Positions 1 through 10,599 of a stretch of 64,000 nt of DNA are shown piece by piece; the stretch's first letter is position 1; every line of letters starts with the position of its first letter. A program made the position numbers and the translations under genes. Origin of the DNA: Phytoseiulus persimilis (taxonomy: Eukaryota; Arthropoda; Arachnida; Mesostigmata; Phytoseiidae); assembly GCA_037576195.1 (NCBI GenBank), contig CM075104.1, forward strand, positions 23,204,211 to 23,268,210. The letters run 5' to 3'. Under the pieces are notes generated by a model. The model was given only the letters and a program-made list of their open reading frames with translations. It was not told where the DNA came from and did not search any database.

Positions 1-2
1 CG

Positions 3-656
3 GAATGGCTTGAGCGTTGATGTCGCAAATGGAATTTCATAACTCCCGCAGCCCCATGGGTTGGAGCCTTTTGGGAGAGATCAGTCGGGTCGGTAAAGCG
101 TTGTCTGCGCAAGGTTCTCGGAACCTCGACGCCGTTCTCCAGAGATCTGGAGGTGATCGTCGCTGGCGCAGTCGCCGTGGTCAATCGCCGTCCGATGAGC
201 GCCGTCCCCACAGATCCAAACGAGTTCAGAGCGCTTTCGCCGGAGAACTTGATATCCGGCTACGACGGTGACAACATGATACCTCCATCGTCAGAGACCC
301 CAAGACGCCGCAACGATGTTGGAGCTGTTTCATTTTCCAAGCGCTGGCTTTTCCAGCAAAGGATCCTGGCCGCGTTTTGGGAAAGGTTCCGTTCGGAATA
401 CCTGGTTCACCTTCGAACAGTCATGCAACGGAAGCCAGTATCTCGTCGTTCCGTTCAGGTGGGAGACATTTGCATCCTGAAAGACGACAACAAGTCCCGC
501 GCCTACTGGCCGTTGGTGAGAGTTGAGGAGCTGATCAGGAGCAGTGACAACAGAGCTCGCTCTTGTTCGGTCAGGACGACAAACGGCAATACGCTGATCC
601 GGCCAGTGAAGCTACTTTACCCTCTTCAGGGCGACAAAACAGATCCACTCCACTAG
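3..656 (+). pseudogene. BEL/Pao retrotransposon pol, C-terminal fragment (integrase end + DUF5641)
   Basis: Read in the frame of base 3, this encodes the last part of a BEL/Pao integrase followed by the C-terminal DUF5641-type domain. Visible hallmarks are a WNF..PAAPWVGAFWER-like segment near base 30, then RDLEVIVAGAVAVVNRRP, LSPENL, WERFRSEYL and VGDICILKDD...YWPL.RVEEL, ending at LIRPVKLLYPL. An in-frame TGA at 18-20 interrupts the integrase part, so the copy is probably dead. The 5' part lies outside the window. Downstream, a C-run and GGGGAG stretch at 1030-1050 is followed by TGTCACGA at 1051, a plausible polypurine tract and 3' LTR start. Family assignment rests on motif recognition. 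Confidence 0.75.
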
Positions 657-1050
657 AACCACCGGCCACGGCGGGAAGCGCCCCTTCTTCGAGCGAATTT
701 CCGGACCCGTCATATCTCTTCTCCCCGCTCGCTTTCCCAGCCACCCAACAATCCAATCTTGCGATAAGTCAAATCGAAATATTTTTTCCAACTGTACAGC
801 GTCTACCGCATCCCTTTGCATCGACGTGCACACGTTTCTCGACAGCTTCGCCGCCCCGGCAGTACGGCCGACGTGTCCGGTCGGCACCCTCTCGTTCATT
901 AAAGCCCTGGAGTTTCTAAGTATTGTGATCGTGCGCACAAGAAATCAGAGCCGTCACCTAACTGCGGTCCCGTTATGAGCCGTTGTTGAATTCTATCCCC
1001 GTTGCCGGTGCGTCAAGAATGTTCCAGAGCCCCCCCCCCCCCCCGGGGAG

Positions 1051-1110
1051 TGTCACGAACCAAGGTTCGGTGCATGGTGATAGGTATTGCACCGCGAAGT
1101 AACCCATGTA
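1051..1110 (+). repeat. possible 3' LTR of the BEL/Pao fragment, split by mariner
   Basis: TGTCACGAAC at 1051 directly follows a purine stretch (GGGGAG), as an LTR would. The mariner insertion at 1111-2394 would split this LTR, and the sequence after it contains AATAAA near 2414. I cannot find the LTR end or a matching 5' copy, so this is a weak call. The roughly 390 bases between the pol stop and this point hold no other recognisable feature. Confidence 0.3.
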
Positions 1111-2394
1111 TTAGGTAAGTCAAAAAGTTCGTAGCGTTTTTTACCTATTTTTCAAGAGCCGAATTCCTGTACACAAGAGTCTTTTTATTGAATGATATAT
1201 TGGCCGTTTTGTTCTATGACCTTCGCCCATCGGTCAGGTAAATCGAAGATTCCCTTCTCCCAGAACTTGGTTTCCTTCTTTCCAAAAAACTGATTGAGGT
1301 GATTTTTTATACCCTCCAAAGATTCGAATATTTCTCCATCAAGAGAGTTTTGAAGAGACCGGAACAAGTGATGGTCTGACGGTGCAAGGTCGGGACTATA
1401 AGCTGGGTGTGGCAGCACATCCCAGTCAAACTCCGCCAATTTCTGCCGAGAGCGCAAACTTACGTGGGGTCTCGCATTATCATGTTGAAAAACGACGCCC
1501 CATCTGTTCGCCAATTCTGGGCGCTTTGTTGCTACTGCGGTCTTCAAATCCTCAAGCTGCCTGCAGTAGACTTCGGTGGTGATGGTCTGACCCGGCGGGA
1601 GCAGCTCGAAAAACACAACGCCCTTGCAGTCCCACCAACAGCTCAGCATCACTTTTTTTTGATGAATTTCGGGTTTGGGGACGGCTGCGGCCCGTGAACC
1701 TTTGGGGACCCAGCTTTTTCTTTGCGTAGCGTTCCTGTAGAGTATCCACTTTTCATCGCCGGTTATCAGTCTCTTCAGAAATGGTTCATTGGCATTCTTC
1801 CGGAGAAGAGTGTGGCTTGTATCCACACGTCTTTCGAGCTGGCGATCGGTGAGGTCATGAGGCAGCCAGATATTCCTCTTGTTTCAGAAGCCAGCTTGAT
1901 GGAGGCGATTCCAAACGGTTCCATGAGAAACTCCCGTCGAGTCTTCAATTTCTCTGATGGTCAGGCCGGGGTTTGAAGTTACCAGGCTAATGATTTCATC
2001 GGGTTCCACAACTTGTGGTCGTCCTGATCTGGGCTCATCTTCAAGATTAAAGTTTTCAGCCTTGAAACGGGTAAACCACTTTCTAACCGTAGAACTTTGA
2101 AGAGCATTCTCCCCGTAAACTGCAGATATTCTTCGAGTGGTCTTCGCTGCATTCAAGCCTTCGCGGTAGCAGAACAACATTATGTGTCGAAAATGCTGCT
2201 TTTGGTCCTCCATCGCAAATTCTTCCTGATTTTACGAACTCGACGATAAAGTCTGAAACGATACACCGGTAGGAACTCTAGAGCCCGCCTAAGAACGTAA
2301 ACGAACAACCACTGTAGTAGGCGGCTCTTGTGCGGAGCGCGGGAATTTCAAAAATGTCGGATCAAAAACGCTACGAACTTTTTGACTTACCTAA
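1111..2394 (-). mobile_element. mariner transposon with perfect terminal inverted repeats and TA duplication
   Basis: A 1284-bp element. The first 31 bases (1111-1141, starting TTAGGTAAGTC) and the last 31 (2364-2394) are exact reverse complements. TA flanks both sides (1109-1110 and 2395-2396), the target duplication expected for Tc1/mariner. The length is typical of mariner. The transposase runs on the minus strand. It inserted into what may be a BEL/Pao LTR. Confidence 0.93.
1185..2213 (-). pseudogene. mariner transposase, full length with one premature stop
   Basis: One continuous minus-strand frame of 343 codons including the terminator. The N-terminal 109 residues carry the paired helix-turn-helix region ending GTVWNRLHQAGF, immediately followed by an in-frame TGA at 1884-1886. 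The frame then continues without any shift through the WLPHDLT-type linker to the catalytic domain: ITGDEKW (first D), QHDNARPH (second D) and YSPDLAPSDHHLF (third D, the D34D pattern of mariner). It ends near the 5'-side TIR. Apart from the single stop it looks intact, so this is a recent, barely inactivated copy unless the stop is a sequencing error. Confidence 0.92.
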
Positions 2395-2396
2395 TA

Positions 2397-3290
2397 CATA
2401 CGCTGATTTCTGAAATAAACCGCCGTTACCTGCGGCGGTGGCCGAGGGAAAGTGAGAAAAGAGATGGCCGCCTCCAGCGGCCATATTGAACAGAGGGAAA
2501 AAGAGAGCGTCGAACACGCTCGATTCAGAGCCGCGGTACTTTCCAAAAGCTACAATAATTCTCTCTCGGTTGCCGCCCCGCGTATCGCGCGAGTCGCAAA
2601 CACCCCGTGTCATTTCCACTCGCCTATACCTGTGCGCAACATCGGGGTCGTTTTGGTTGACCCGATAGGACATCTGATGGATGGAGTCCCTCAAAACCAA
2701 GCCAACTCCACGAGATGTGCACCGGACGACTGGAAAGAATTTTGACGTTGCAGCTCATGAAGATCAGTCACCCAATGTCCATCCTGGAACATCGTGAGCC
2801 TGTTTTTGAGTGTGTTCCGACACCAGGAGCGGAGTTTTCGGGGTGATCATTCTTTCCTCACATTCGCCAGTTTTCCACGGAGAGGCCTGGGTGGCCAGGA
2901 AACAGGTAGCGACGACCACGATAGCAGGGCAACGCATAATGTCAGAACTGAGGTTCTCTGTACGGCTTCCGAGTGTGACTCTTCCAATACTACGCTGACA
3001 ATCAGAATGTATTCTGTCGGACAATGCATTTTGTCTTTTGACGATGTTCTCATTCTCGGAACATTGACAGCACCACATGACTCTCTGTGATCGGGCCGCT
3101 GCTCTTACAGCCCGCAACACGAAATTATCGACGGTCGAGCTCTCTAGACAATTCCTGATGACATACAGAAATGACGTCCATGCTGCCATGGAATTCTCCC
3201 AGCATCACCACGATTGAGTCAATGGAATATTTTTCCGATCCGAGGAAGACGACGAGCATAATTCTAGAGGATCGATTCCGAGCCGTAACA
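2397..3290. other. no assignable gene; one weak secreted-peptide ORF
   Basis: I find no transposon or gene homology in this interval. The only item of note is a minus-strand ORF of 57 codons from an ATG at 2937 to a stop at 2764. It begins with a hydrophobic leader (MRCPAIVVVATCFLATQAS) that resembles a signal peptide, and a GTGAG donor-like site lies shortly after. No convincing promoter or downstream exon was found. Confidence 0.3.
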
Positions 3291-3295
3291 TGAAA

Positions 3296-4330
3296 TTATC
3301 GACGGGCTGATTTATTCCACGATTTTGGAATTCTCGGATGTTGATACTTCGTTGAACCCCCTTTAGCCTTGATGACCTCAAGAATGCGCCTTGGGAGAGA
3401 ATCATAGAGAGGTTTCATGTCTCGTTCCCCAATTCTCACCCAAAAAGAAATGTTCCAGTTCTTCTCGTGAGCTGTACTGCTTACCATCGGGATAGACGAG
3501 CCGAGCTAACGTTCCCCAGAGGTTCTCAGTGATGTTCAGGCCGGGGCTCTTCGCGGGCCAGTCAAGAAAGCGTACTCCGCTCTCTCGGAACCAGTCCTCG
3601 ATCATGGCCGCCGCGTGCAAGGAGGCGCAATCTTGCTGGAAGATGAAATCCGTTCCAACTTTCTCTAAAGCTTGAGGTCGCAGGTGGTTTTCGAGTAGCA
3701 GCTTATAGTCAACGGCACGCATTATTGTCTCTACAAAGATGATTTAGAACGTGCCGTGGCGACTGACCGCCCTCCAGATCATAACTAAGCCGCCCCCAGG
3801 CTGTCTTTTGGAATAGAAGCGAGGCTCTTTCCTAAGATCGTGATAGTAGTTATGGAATCCATCCGGGCCGTCCAGATTGAACTCTTTCTCATCGCTGAAG
3901 AAAACTTTATCCCATTCCGAAGTCCAACTCATCCATCGGGCGGGATCGAGCCTAGCGTCTCGGTGTTTTCGCGTCAGCAGGGGAGGGGCTGCCCGCTCAT
4001 AATCTTGAATTTCAGATGATAAGCATTTCTCGAAACGCACCGGACGGTCTGTTCATTCACTGAGAGGTTGTTTGAGTCTTTGATTTGAGCTCAAGAGACA
4101 CTCTTGTTGCTTGCATCCCGATTTATCTTCAGTTTCTGACGATCTGAGAGCTCTGTGCTTCGTTTCTTGCACGATCTGATATCATACACCGCCCCTAATC
4201 TCAAATACCGCAGCACGACGTCCGCTGTTCTGCCAATCTCTCGTCCTATAGCTGTCGCTGCGAGCCCAGAGCCGTGTAATTGATCAATGCGGATCCTTTC
4301 TTGAGGAGTCAGAGCCGGTTTCCGTCCCAT
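3296..4330 (-). pseudogene. Tc3-like transposase remnant (Tc1/mariner superfamily)
   Basis: Three minus-strand pieces in different frames make up one decayed transposase. 4330-4091 is the N-terminal helix-turn-helix (MGRKPALTPQERIRIDQLH, then REIGRTADVVLRYL). 4040-3744 holds the first catalytic segment, FSDEKEFNLDGPDG, followed by HDLRKEPRFYSKR. 3722-3402 has FQQDCASLH (second D kept, usual N changed to C) and SPGLNITENLW (usual SPDLN changed to SPGLN, catalytic E kept). Frameshifts lie between 4091 and 4040 and again after about 3480. I could not find clear terminal repeats. Confidence 0.8.
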
Positions 4331-4339
4331 GCTGAGGGT

Positions 4340-5245
4340 ATGAATTCTTTCTCACAAATCTTGACGAGCCAGAGTTCTGAGTCGACAAATCGTACCTGTG
4401 TGTCCTTCGTTAGCACCAACTTGAAGTTCTTCGGTATCAGCCACACGAGAAAACGCTGAAACTCCAACGGAATGCGCGATTTCAACGCTGTCGATAATTT
4501 CGTGATACAGCTGCATGTGAAAAAAATTTCGATCCTGAGCCTCAACTTCGTTTTTTCCAGTCGGTTGATACAATCTCAAAGTCTGTTGCACAAAGTGGAT
4601 TTCCAATGACGACACTGACTTCGTTATCCAGCGGGTGCGGAAATCCTCCACGAAGAATCTGTATGTATAAAAGACAACGGCCGGTCTAACCTGTGATCCG
4701 AATAAACGCCGCGGCAGCGGCTTGGAGCTCGACGAAACCTCGCATACTCACGCGGAATCGGCCCCGGATGGTTATTATGAGCATTGTGAGTCGCGAAAAG
4801 GAACACCTCAAGAATATGAGCAGGCAAACTAGCATAAGTAGCTTGCAGACTCTAGACTCACCCCACCGCGCCCTATATTTGAGTCTTCCGACTACTTCTC
4901 ATGGGCTCTGTGGCGTACGGATAGGCCCTAGCGCTGAGACTCTAGCACATCACATCCATGTCACACAGGGTGAACACATACACATGGGAAATTGAGTAGT
5001 CGAGGAGTTCCAGAATGTGATGTACATTTATTAAAGCAATCTCGAATTGTCAAATGAGCTCAAGCAGAGCCGCAAGTGTCAAATATATGAGGAGGTCCTT
5101 CGACACTGGGTTCGTCCGGTGACGCACGGTCACCATCGGCTGGCGGGGTCTCGGATACAGAGAGGGCGCTGTCTCCACGTTTTCCTTGAAGGTAACGTCT
5201 AGCCACAGATGACATATAGTCTGTTGGTACACGACATCCGCCATC
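4340..5245. other. no recognisable gene or repeat
   Basis: Several ORFs of under 100 codons exist on both strands but none shows a domain, signal peptide or plausible exon structure that I recognise. Confidence 0.4.
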
Positions 5246-5525
5246 TTTGTAAGAACACGTTTCGCAACAAGACCGTCACCCGACGAGTCGTTTGTTTGTT
5301 CTCTCTTGGAAATATTTCCTAACCGTGCCCGAATCGGGTCCCCGACCCGAGGGATACAAAGTCACGAAGCATCATCGAGAGACCCCGTTTTCCCGATAAT
5401 CCCGTCAGCCGTCAGCCGGCACCCGCCAGTCAGCGGCCGAACGGGCGCAGTGCGCTGATACACCATCTAGAATCGGAAGCAGACGTGTCTTTCTTTCCTA
5501 AAGTCAGAGGTGTGAGCCACAAAAT

Positions 5526-5537
5526 TGGTGTCAGAAG
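5526..5537 (+). other. candidate primer-binding site of BEL/Pao element
   Basis: TGGTGTCAGAAG follows ...GAGCCACAAAAT, where a 5' LTR ending in CA would stop (about 5522). A PBS starting with TGG next to an LTR is the usual LTR-retrotransposon arrangement, and the gag ORF begins about 240 bases downstream. The 5' LTR start is not certain; TGTAAGAACACG near 5246 is one possibility. Confidence 0.4.
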
Positions 5538-5778
5538 CTTAAAACCGAACTCAGGCCGCACATTCGTCGGAGCTCGGCAATATCTCTAGAAAATCAAGAG
5601 CAGGACCACAGCGGAAGTACTACCCGCGTGCAGCTCCAACGGCAGACCACCCGGCAGCCTTCAGAAGCATCAGAGGCGAAGCTCCTCAGCACAGATATAC
5701 TCCCCAGGGCGAGTGGATTGAACCGGTCGGTTCACCCCCAAGTCACCCCCGTAATTCATTAATAAATTTGATGTCAGC

Positions 5779-8700
5779 ATGTCTCATAACGCAGGCGCAT
5801 CGTCAAATCCAGCCACGGGAGTTGCGGCCGACGGCCAAGAGCCAGAGGATCGGCTAACCGCTTATGGTTACCCGGTGCTTCCACGTCCACCTGCGACGAG
5901 CAATGCGGATCGGCAACTACCGACCGGCAGTGCTTTCAGCGAGTACAGAGTACAGAATGAACACAGCTCGGACGGTGGGATGGAGTCAGAATTCTATACG
6001 CAGATATCTCTGTCAGACACTTTGGACAACCGGACCGGTGAGCAGGTCGCAAGACGCTCCGCGCAGGTTGGAGAAGGCAGGCAGGAGGTTGGTGGAGCCG
6101 TGGCAGTTACTCCTCGCGCCTCCCCCGCTCCCCGAGCCAATCAACCAGAACCCGCAACAGAGGTGGTTAAACTCCACCGCAGACTCGCGCAGCTACGAGG
6201 TCGAGTCAAGGCGTTCGTTAACGACGCCGCAGCGTTCTACAAGGAAGGCATAGACAAAAGGCAGGCCGTGTCGAAGGTTGACGACCTGAAGGATACGCTG
6301 GCGTCGCTGCTGGAGCAGTGGCTGGGTACAGTCACAACAATATCCATGGAAGCGTCGGAGGAACCCGAACAGGAGTTCTACGACGAGGCCGGCAAGACAG
6401 AAAGAGATATCCGGGAATCGCTCAGGTATCTCAAAGATCTGCGTATATTCCTAGTCAACAGCATCACCGCAGAGACGTCTCGATCTCAGTCGGCCCGTGA
6501 TCCGGACGATACGTCTTGGGCCAGCCCTCTGAGCCACGTACCGTGGAGGTCATCCACAAAAAATGAGGAGGGCCTCCGGCCGGAGGTGGTCCTTGGGGCG
6601 TCAGCATTAGCTGAGGTCTCGAAAATTTCTCCCAAGAATTCTCTTCAAGAACAAGCTCCAATTCCGGAAAGGGCCCCGCACAGTGTAGCTGGGGTAGGGA
6701 ATTCGTCAAATGGCATTCCAAGTATGCAACAGCTCGAACCGAATTGGCACCCGCCTTTGGCAGCACCGCGAGCGCAATACGTGAACCCACAGGCAACACA
6801 AGAAGACCCAGCAAATTATCTTCCTAAGCTGAACAAAAACTTCAAAATGCCGAGGTTCAACGGCGACGTCAAGGAATTCCGAAAATTCATGAGCACGTTC
6901 AACGTCTTCGTTCATGATAGACAAATTCCGGACCTACAAAAAATGCTGCTTCTACACGAATCGCTGTCAGGCAGAGCATACCACAGTGTGAAACACCTGG
7001 ACCTTAGTGCAGAAAACTATATCCCAATGCGTCGAATACTGGAGAAACAATTCGGAGACGAAGGTTTGGCAGAGGACAGCCACCTTCGAGCGTTGGACCA
7101 GATCCTGTCAGCTGGAGGTGAAATCCGTTACGATAAGTTGCCCAATTTTGTTAACTCAATCTCCCAACACATATTGGCACTCATTTCTCTAGGAGAATCC
7201 TATACAACACTTCCACCTTCCTACGCAAACAGGGTCTTAGATAAACTTTCCAGGGAGACACAACACAAATTCATGACAGCTTTCAGGGACACACACAAAC
7301 AAACACACGCGTGCAAACTCGAAGCGTTAGTGGCTTTTCTTGAGTCAGAGTCCCGAATAATTGAAGCTCTCACGTCGAATCGAAACCTGAATGGTAGACA
7401 GCAGCCTTCCAACTTCAACCCAAACAGAAGAACAGCGACGGACTACAACCAGCGGAGCCCGCAGCCGACTCGAGGTCATACGAATCAGAGACGGGATTTC
7501 AACAACCCCAACGGCAAGCAAAACCCTACGTCGTACAAGAGTGCAACGAACAACTTCCACGTGGCGTCGCGGTCGGCAGTAGCACCGAGTCGGCAAGTTC
7601 CTACACCACCTCGGAGAAAACAGGAAATACGCTGTATATTCTGCGAAGGCGATCACCCACCGTACCGGTGTCCGGCCACCCTGTCACACCAAGAACGGAA
7701 AGAGAGAGCCGAGGCGGCGAGGGCTTGCCTGAAATGTCTCAAGCTCAACCATGAGGCGAAGAGTTGCAAGGAGGTGTTCCGGAAGGTCTGTCGCTACTGC
7801 AAAGGGAAACATTACTCGATCATTTGCAGCAAGGCCCCCGCGGACATGCAGGAAAGGAAGTCAACAGTTTCCAGTGTCAACCTGAAGACGGAGATCCATG
7901 ACAGACCGGTATACCTCTGGAGGGCCCATGTTTGGGCAGAAGTCGGCGATAAGCGGTTATTATGCAGAATACTCATAGATCCTGGCTCACAGTCTTCACA
8001 CATTACGCACGCCATGGTCGGGAAGCTACAATCAGTTCCTGAGAGACACATCGACATGGCGATGTCTACAGCAGGAGGAAGAGTCACCAACATTCGCAAC
8101 TGTGGAGTACACCACATAACCCTGCGGAGCAGGTACGACGAACAAAAATCACTCTCCCTGGAGGCGGTGGAACTGAGGTGCCTATCTAGGGCAAAATTTC
8201 CCATCTTGAGGGAGGACTTCGGTCTGAAACGCCTGGCCGACCGCGTCCCGGAGGGCGAATCAGAATGGATCGACGTTTTACTCGGACCAGAGAAAATGGC
8301 ACGCATAGGGTGCTCGGACCCGCGCTCGTTCGACGATATTTTCGCTTTCGACAGCATGTTCGGATTCATTCTGGGGGGAACGACAACGGGCTCAGTACCC
8401 GGCGAGAGTGCAATAACTCGATTCTGCGGTTTCGAAATTGTCCAGGAGGCGAAATGCTCTTCTCCAACATGCCAAGCAGAATCTATAGAAACAGAGCTAC
8501 CGGAACAGTCCTTGTCAGCCTCTAACAGGAAATCACAAACTATGGAAGATATTCGTTTCCTGTGGACCTCGGAGGATGTCGGCTTCGAAAGAGAAGCGAG
8601 CGAAGATAAAGAGGAGGAGGATGAGCTGAATGAAGCACTGATGAAGAACTTCCGCGAGACTACATACCGTGATGAGACGAACCGTTACGTCATTCGGCTT

Positions 8701-8895
8701 CAGCTGAAGGACAATGTGTTGTCGCTGGGAGACAATCACAATTTGGCTCTCTCTCGGCTATATTCTCTTTTGAACAAGCTTCAGAAGGATCCAATCAAAC
8801 TCGAAGCTGTAGACCTGGAGATGAAGAAATACTTGGACGATGGTTTCATCGAAGCGGCACGACCAAGGAAAGAGAATCAACTGGTTCATTATTAA
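5779..8895 (+). CDS. BEL/Pao retrotransposon Gag-protease ORF, truncated before reverse transcriptase
   Basis: A 1038-codon ORF starting at ATG 5779. Residues about 130-230 form a charged helical region. From residue about 354 (FKMPRFNGDVKEFRKF) comes the DUF1759-type Gag domain of BEL/Pao elements. Three cysteine-rich zinc knuckles lie at residues about 620-685 (CIFCEGDHPPYRCP; CLKCLKLNHEAKSC; CRYCKGKHYSIIC). The DUF1758-type aspartic protease follows, with IDPGSQSSHI near residue 731. The linker that normally precedes reverse transcriptase is present (LWTSEDVGFE, LALSRLYSLL, YLDDGFIEAA), but the frame stops at 8895 just before the RT domain. The sequence beyond is unrelated. The element is therefore a 5' half, unable to move on its own. 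Confidence 0.85.
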   Translation: MSHNAGASSNPATGVAADGQEPEDRLTAYGYPVLPRPPATSNADRQLPTGSAFSEYRVQNEHSSDGGMESEFYTQISLSDTLDNRTGEQVARRSAQVGEGRQEVGGAVAVTPRASPAPRANQPEPATEVVKLHRRLAQLRGRVKAFVNDAAAFYKEGIDKRQAVSKVDDLKDTLASLLEQWLGTVTTISMEASEEPEQEFYDEAGKTERDIRESLRYLKDLRIFLVNSITAETSRSQSARDPDDTSWASPLSHVPWRSSTKNEEGLRPEVVLGASALAEVSKISPKNSLQEQAPIPERAPHSVAGVGNSSNGIPSMQQLEPNWHPPLAAPRAQYVNPQATQEDPANYLPKLNKNFKMPRFNGDVKEFRKFMSTFNVFVHDRQIPDLQKMLLLHESLSGRAYHSVKHLDLSAENYIPMRRILEKQFGDEGLAEDSHLRALDQILSAGGEIRYDKLPNFVNSISQHILALISLGESYTTLPPSYANRVLDKLSRETQHKFMTAFRDTHKQTHACKLEALVAFLESESRIIEALTSNRNLNGRQQPSNFNPNRRTATDYNQRSPQPTRGHTNQRRDFNNPNGKQNPTSYKSATNNFHVASRSAVAPSRQVPTPPRRKQEIRCIFCEGDHPPYRCPATLSHQERKERAEAARACLKCLKLNHEAKSCKEVFRKVCRYCKGKHYSIICSKAPADMQERKSTVSSVNLKTEIHDRPVYLWRAHVWAEVGDKRLLCRILIDPGSQSSHITHAMVGKLQSVPERHIDMAMSTAGGRVTNIRNCGVHHITLRSRYDEQKSLSLEAVELRCLSRAKFPILREDFGLKRLADRVPEGESEWIDVLLGPEKMARIGCSDPRSFDDIFAFDSMFGFILGGTTTGSVPGESAITRFCGFEIVQEAKCSSPTCQAESIETELPEQSLSASNRKSQTMEDIRFLWTSEDVGFEREASEDKEEEDELNEALMKNFRETTYRDETNRYVIRLQLKDNVLSLGDNHNLALSRLYSLLNKLQKDPIKLEAVDLEMKKYLDDGFIEAARPRKENQLVHY

Positions 8896-8989
8896 GCCTC
8901 TTTCCATATGCGTCCAGGCTGAAGTGATCCTCTGCTCGTTGATATACTTGCAGAGCACGGAGCGGTTGTGGATGACTATCTGACCGTCT

Positions 8990-10200
8990 TCTTGAAGCTC
9001 AACGTCTTGTGAAACATCCTGTGCGATGTCGCAAATCAGGGCTGGAAGGCGCAAGGTTCAAATATGTGGTCTGCGGGAATCGTAGCATGATTGACGTCGA
9101 ACCGCGAGAACAGGGAGCACGCATCTGATACACGCAACAGGAATACCTACCAAATAGATTCCAAAATGGCGGTTGATGTCCAAGGTCTCTCTTCAATCGT
9201 GAATTGCTTGATTCTACGGCGTTATTCGTGCGGGTGGTCACTCTCTGAAGAGAGAGAGGCTATCTGGACCTATGTTCTTGAGCCGGAACGATCTCATGTA
9301 ATCACAGAAGGGTTTGAACTGTGGAGAAAATATGACATGAGCTAAATACGTCAACGACGAGGGAACACAGTCCGACTCATGCTTCTACAGTCGGGAGGAA
9401 AAGCTTCTTGAATGGATTTCTATTCGGACGGTAGAAGACGAGTTCGAGTGTTTCCGAAATCATCACAGTATAGTAATCGCGTAGCAAAAATTGATCACCC
9501 GTGCAGTCGGTGCCAGAGCTTCCCGCTCGAGGTCCTCGAACACGGCGAACATCTTGTTTGCCGGCAAGAAAGGTAGAGCAGTGAAGGAGAGGAACCTCTT
9601 CATCATCCCTCCCGGTGTTCTGATGTATTTCGCGAGACCAACTTCCGGGCTACGTGCTTTCCTCAGGAGTGCTTGTGAGAAGTGGAACAGACAACCGTTA
9701 ATGCGAGCTTCGGGGATCTCCGCTCTCACCGCCGCTCGCATAGCACCATCGAAATCTCCTTGGTATGAGCAGATAACGTCGTCGCTGGTTTCCTGCTTGA
9801 GGAAGCGAAACACCTGACGATACGCTTCTCTCGTTGAAGATCTCATCAGTGGGAAGAGAATGATGCGAGCCTGCAATCGATAACGTGAGATAGGTTTGAT
9901 GGGATCGCATGGAAATTATGAGAGAATCCAGATGCCAGCTCTCTGCTCACCTGGCCATGCCAGTTCCCGTGCACGGTGAAGAGCTGGCGGAAGCTGCCTC
10001 GAGGAACGACATCATAGGTCGCGTCAGCCTGTACTAGAGAGGCATAGGGGAGTATATCGAGCTGGCGCCGAGTAGTCATTATGACTGTTTCCGTATCAGG
10101 GAAGAAGACACTGAGTAAACGCTCATCGTCGTCCGTGACCGTGAAGCCGGGTAGAGCTTTTGTGGAGATAGCTTCGTGGAGCTCTCTGGGAGTTTGGACC
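8990..10200 (-). pseudogene. Mutator-like (MULE) transposase, decayed, with a recognisable intron
   Basis: Reading the minus strand, the segment about 10150-9951 gives DDDERLLSVFFPDTETV, then TTRRQLDILPYASLVQADATYDVVPRG and FRQLFTVHGNWHGQ, the start of a MULE catalytic domain (first D in ADATYDVVP). The next piece continues at 9870 with ARIILFPLMRSSTREAYRQV, DFDGAMRAAVRAEIPEARINGCLFHFSQALLRK (second catalytic region), to about 9463. A third piece near 9240 has RTNNAVESSNSRLKRDLGH, the conserved MULE C-terminal motif, now out of frame with the upstream exon. No N-terminal FLYWCH domain is seen. Its insertion may have removed the 3' half of the BEL element next door. Confidence 0.78.
9871..9950 (-). 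other. 80-bp GT-AG intron in the MULE transposase
   Basis: On the minus strand the coding sequence ...HGNWHGQ ends in CAG followed by GTGAGCAGAG, and resumes after ...TCGATTGCAG with ARIILF. Removing the 80 bases restores a continuous MULE reading frame, which supports a real splice rather than a frameshift. Confidence 0.7.
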
Positions 10201-10445
10201 GTCGGTGGCCTTCCAGCTGCGGAAAGACGACGAGCACTTCATTGGTGTCTAAGAGGGATGATTTGCTTTGCTGCTGCCATCGGGAGCCTGTATGAGGAAC
10301 ACATGTGGAGAACACGGGGCGGAAATGTGAGATAGTGTTGACTCATAGATATGTGACCTCCCATACGCTGTAAGCATGGGAGCCGATTACTCACGTCCGG
10401 CGTTCCTCCAGAATCGCCCGCGTGGGTGGGAGCCGGGGCGGAGCG

Positions 10446-10563
10446 CGTCATTCGGGCGCCGGAGTCATTTGGGCTCCGGAGTCGATTGGGCGCCGGAGTT
10501 GATTTGGCGCCGGCGTCAATTGGGCGCTGGCGTCGATTGGCCTCCGGCGTCAATCGGGCGCAG
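10446..10563 (+). repeat. 17-bp tandem repeat, left end of MULE
   Basis: About seven tandem copies of a 17-mer of the form GGGCGCCGG(A/C)GTC(A/G)ATT. The array is the inverted counterpart of the one at 13563-13680. Confidence 0.85.
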
Positions 10564-10599
10564 GCTCCCACAGCTTGTGAGAGATCGTTGACATCTCTG

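Noticed and set aside
5246-5524. 5' LTR of the BEL element
   Set aside because: A plausible TG start and CA end exist, but without a second copy in the window the boundaries cannot be supported, so only the primer site is listed.
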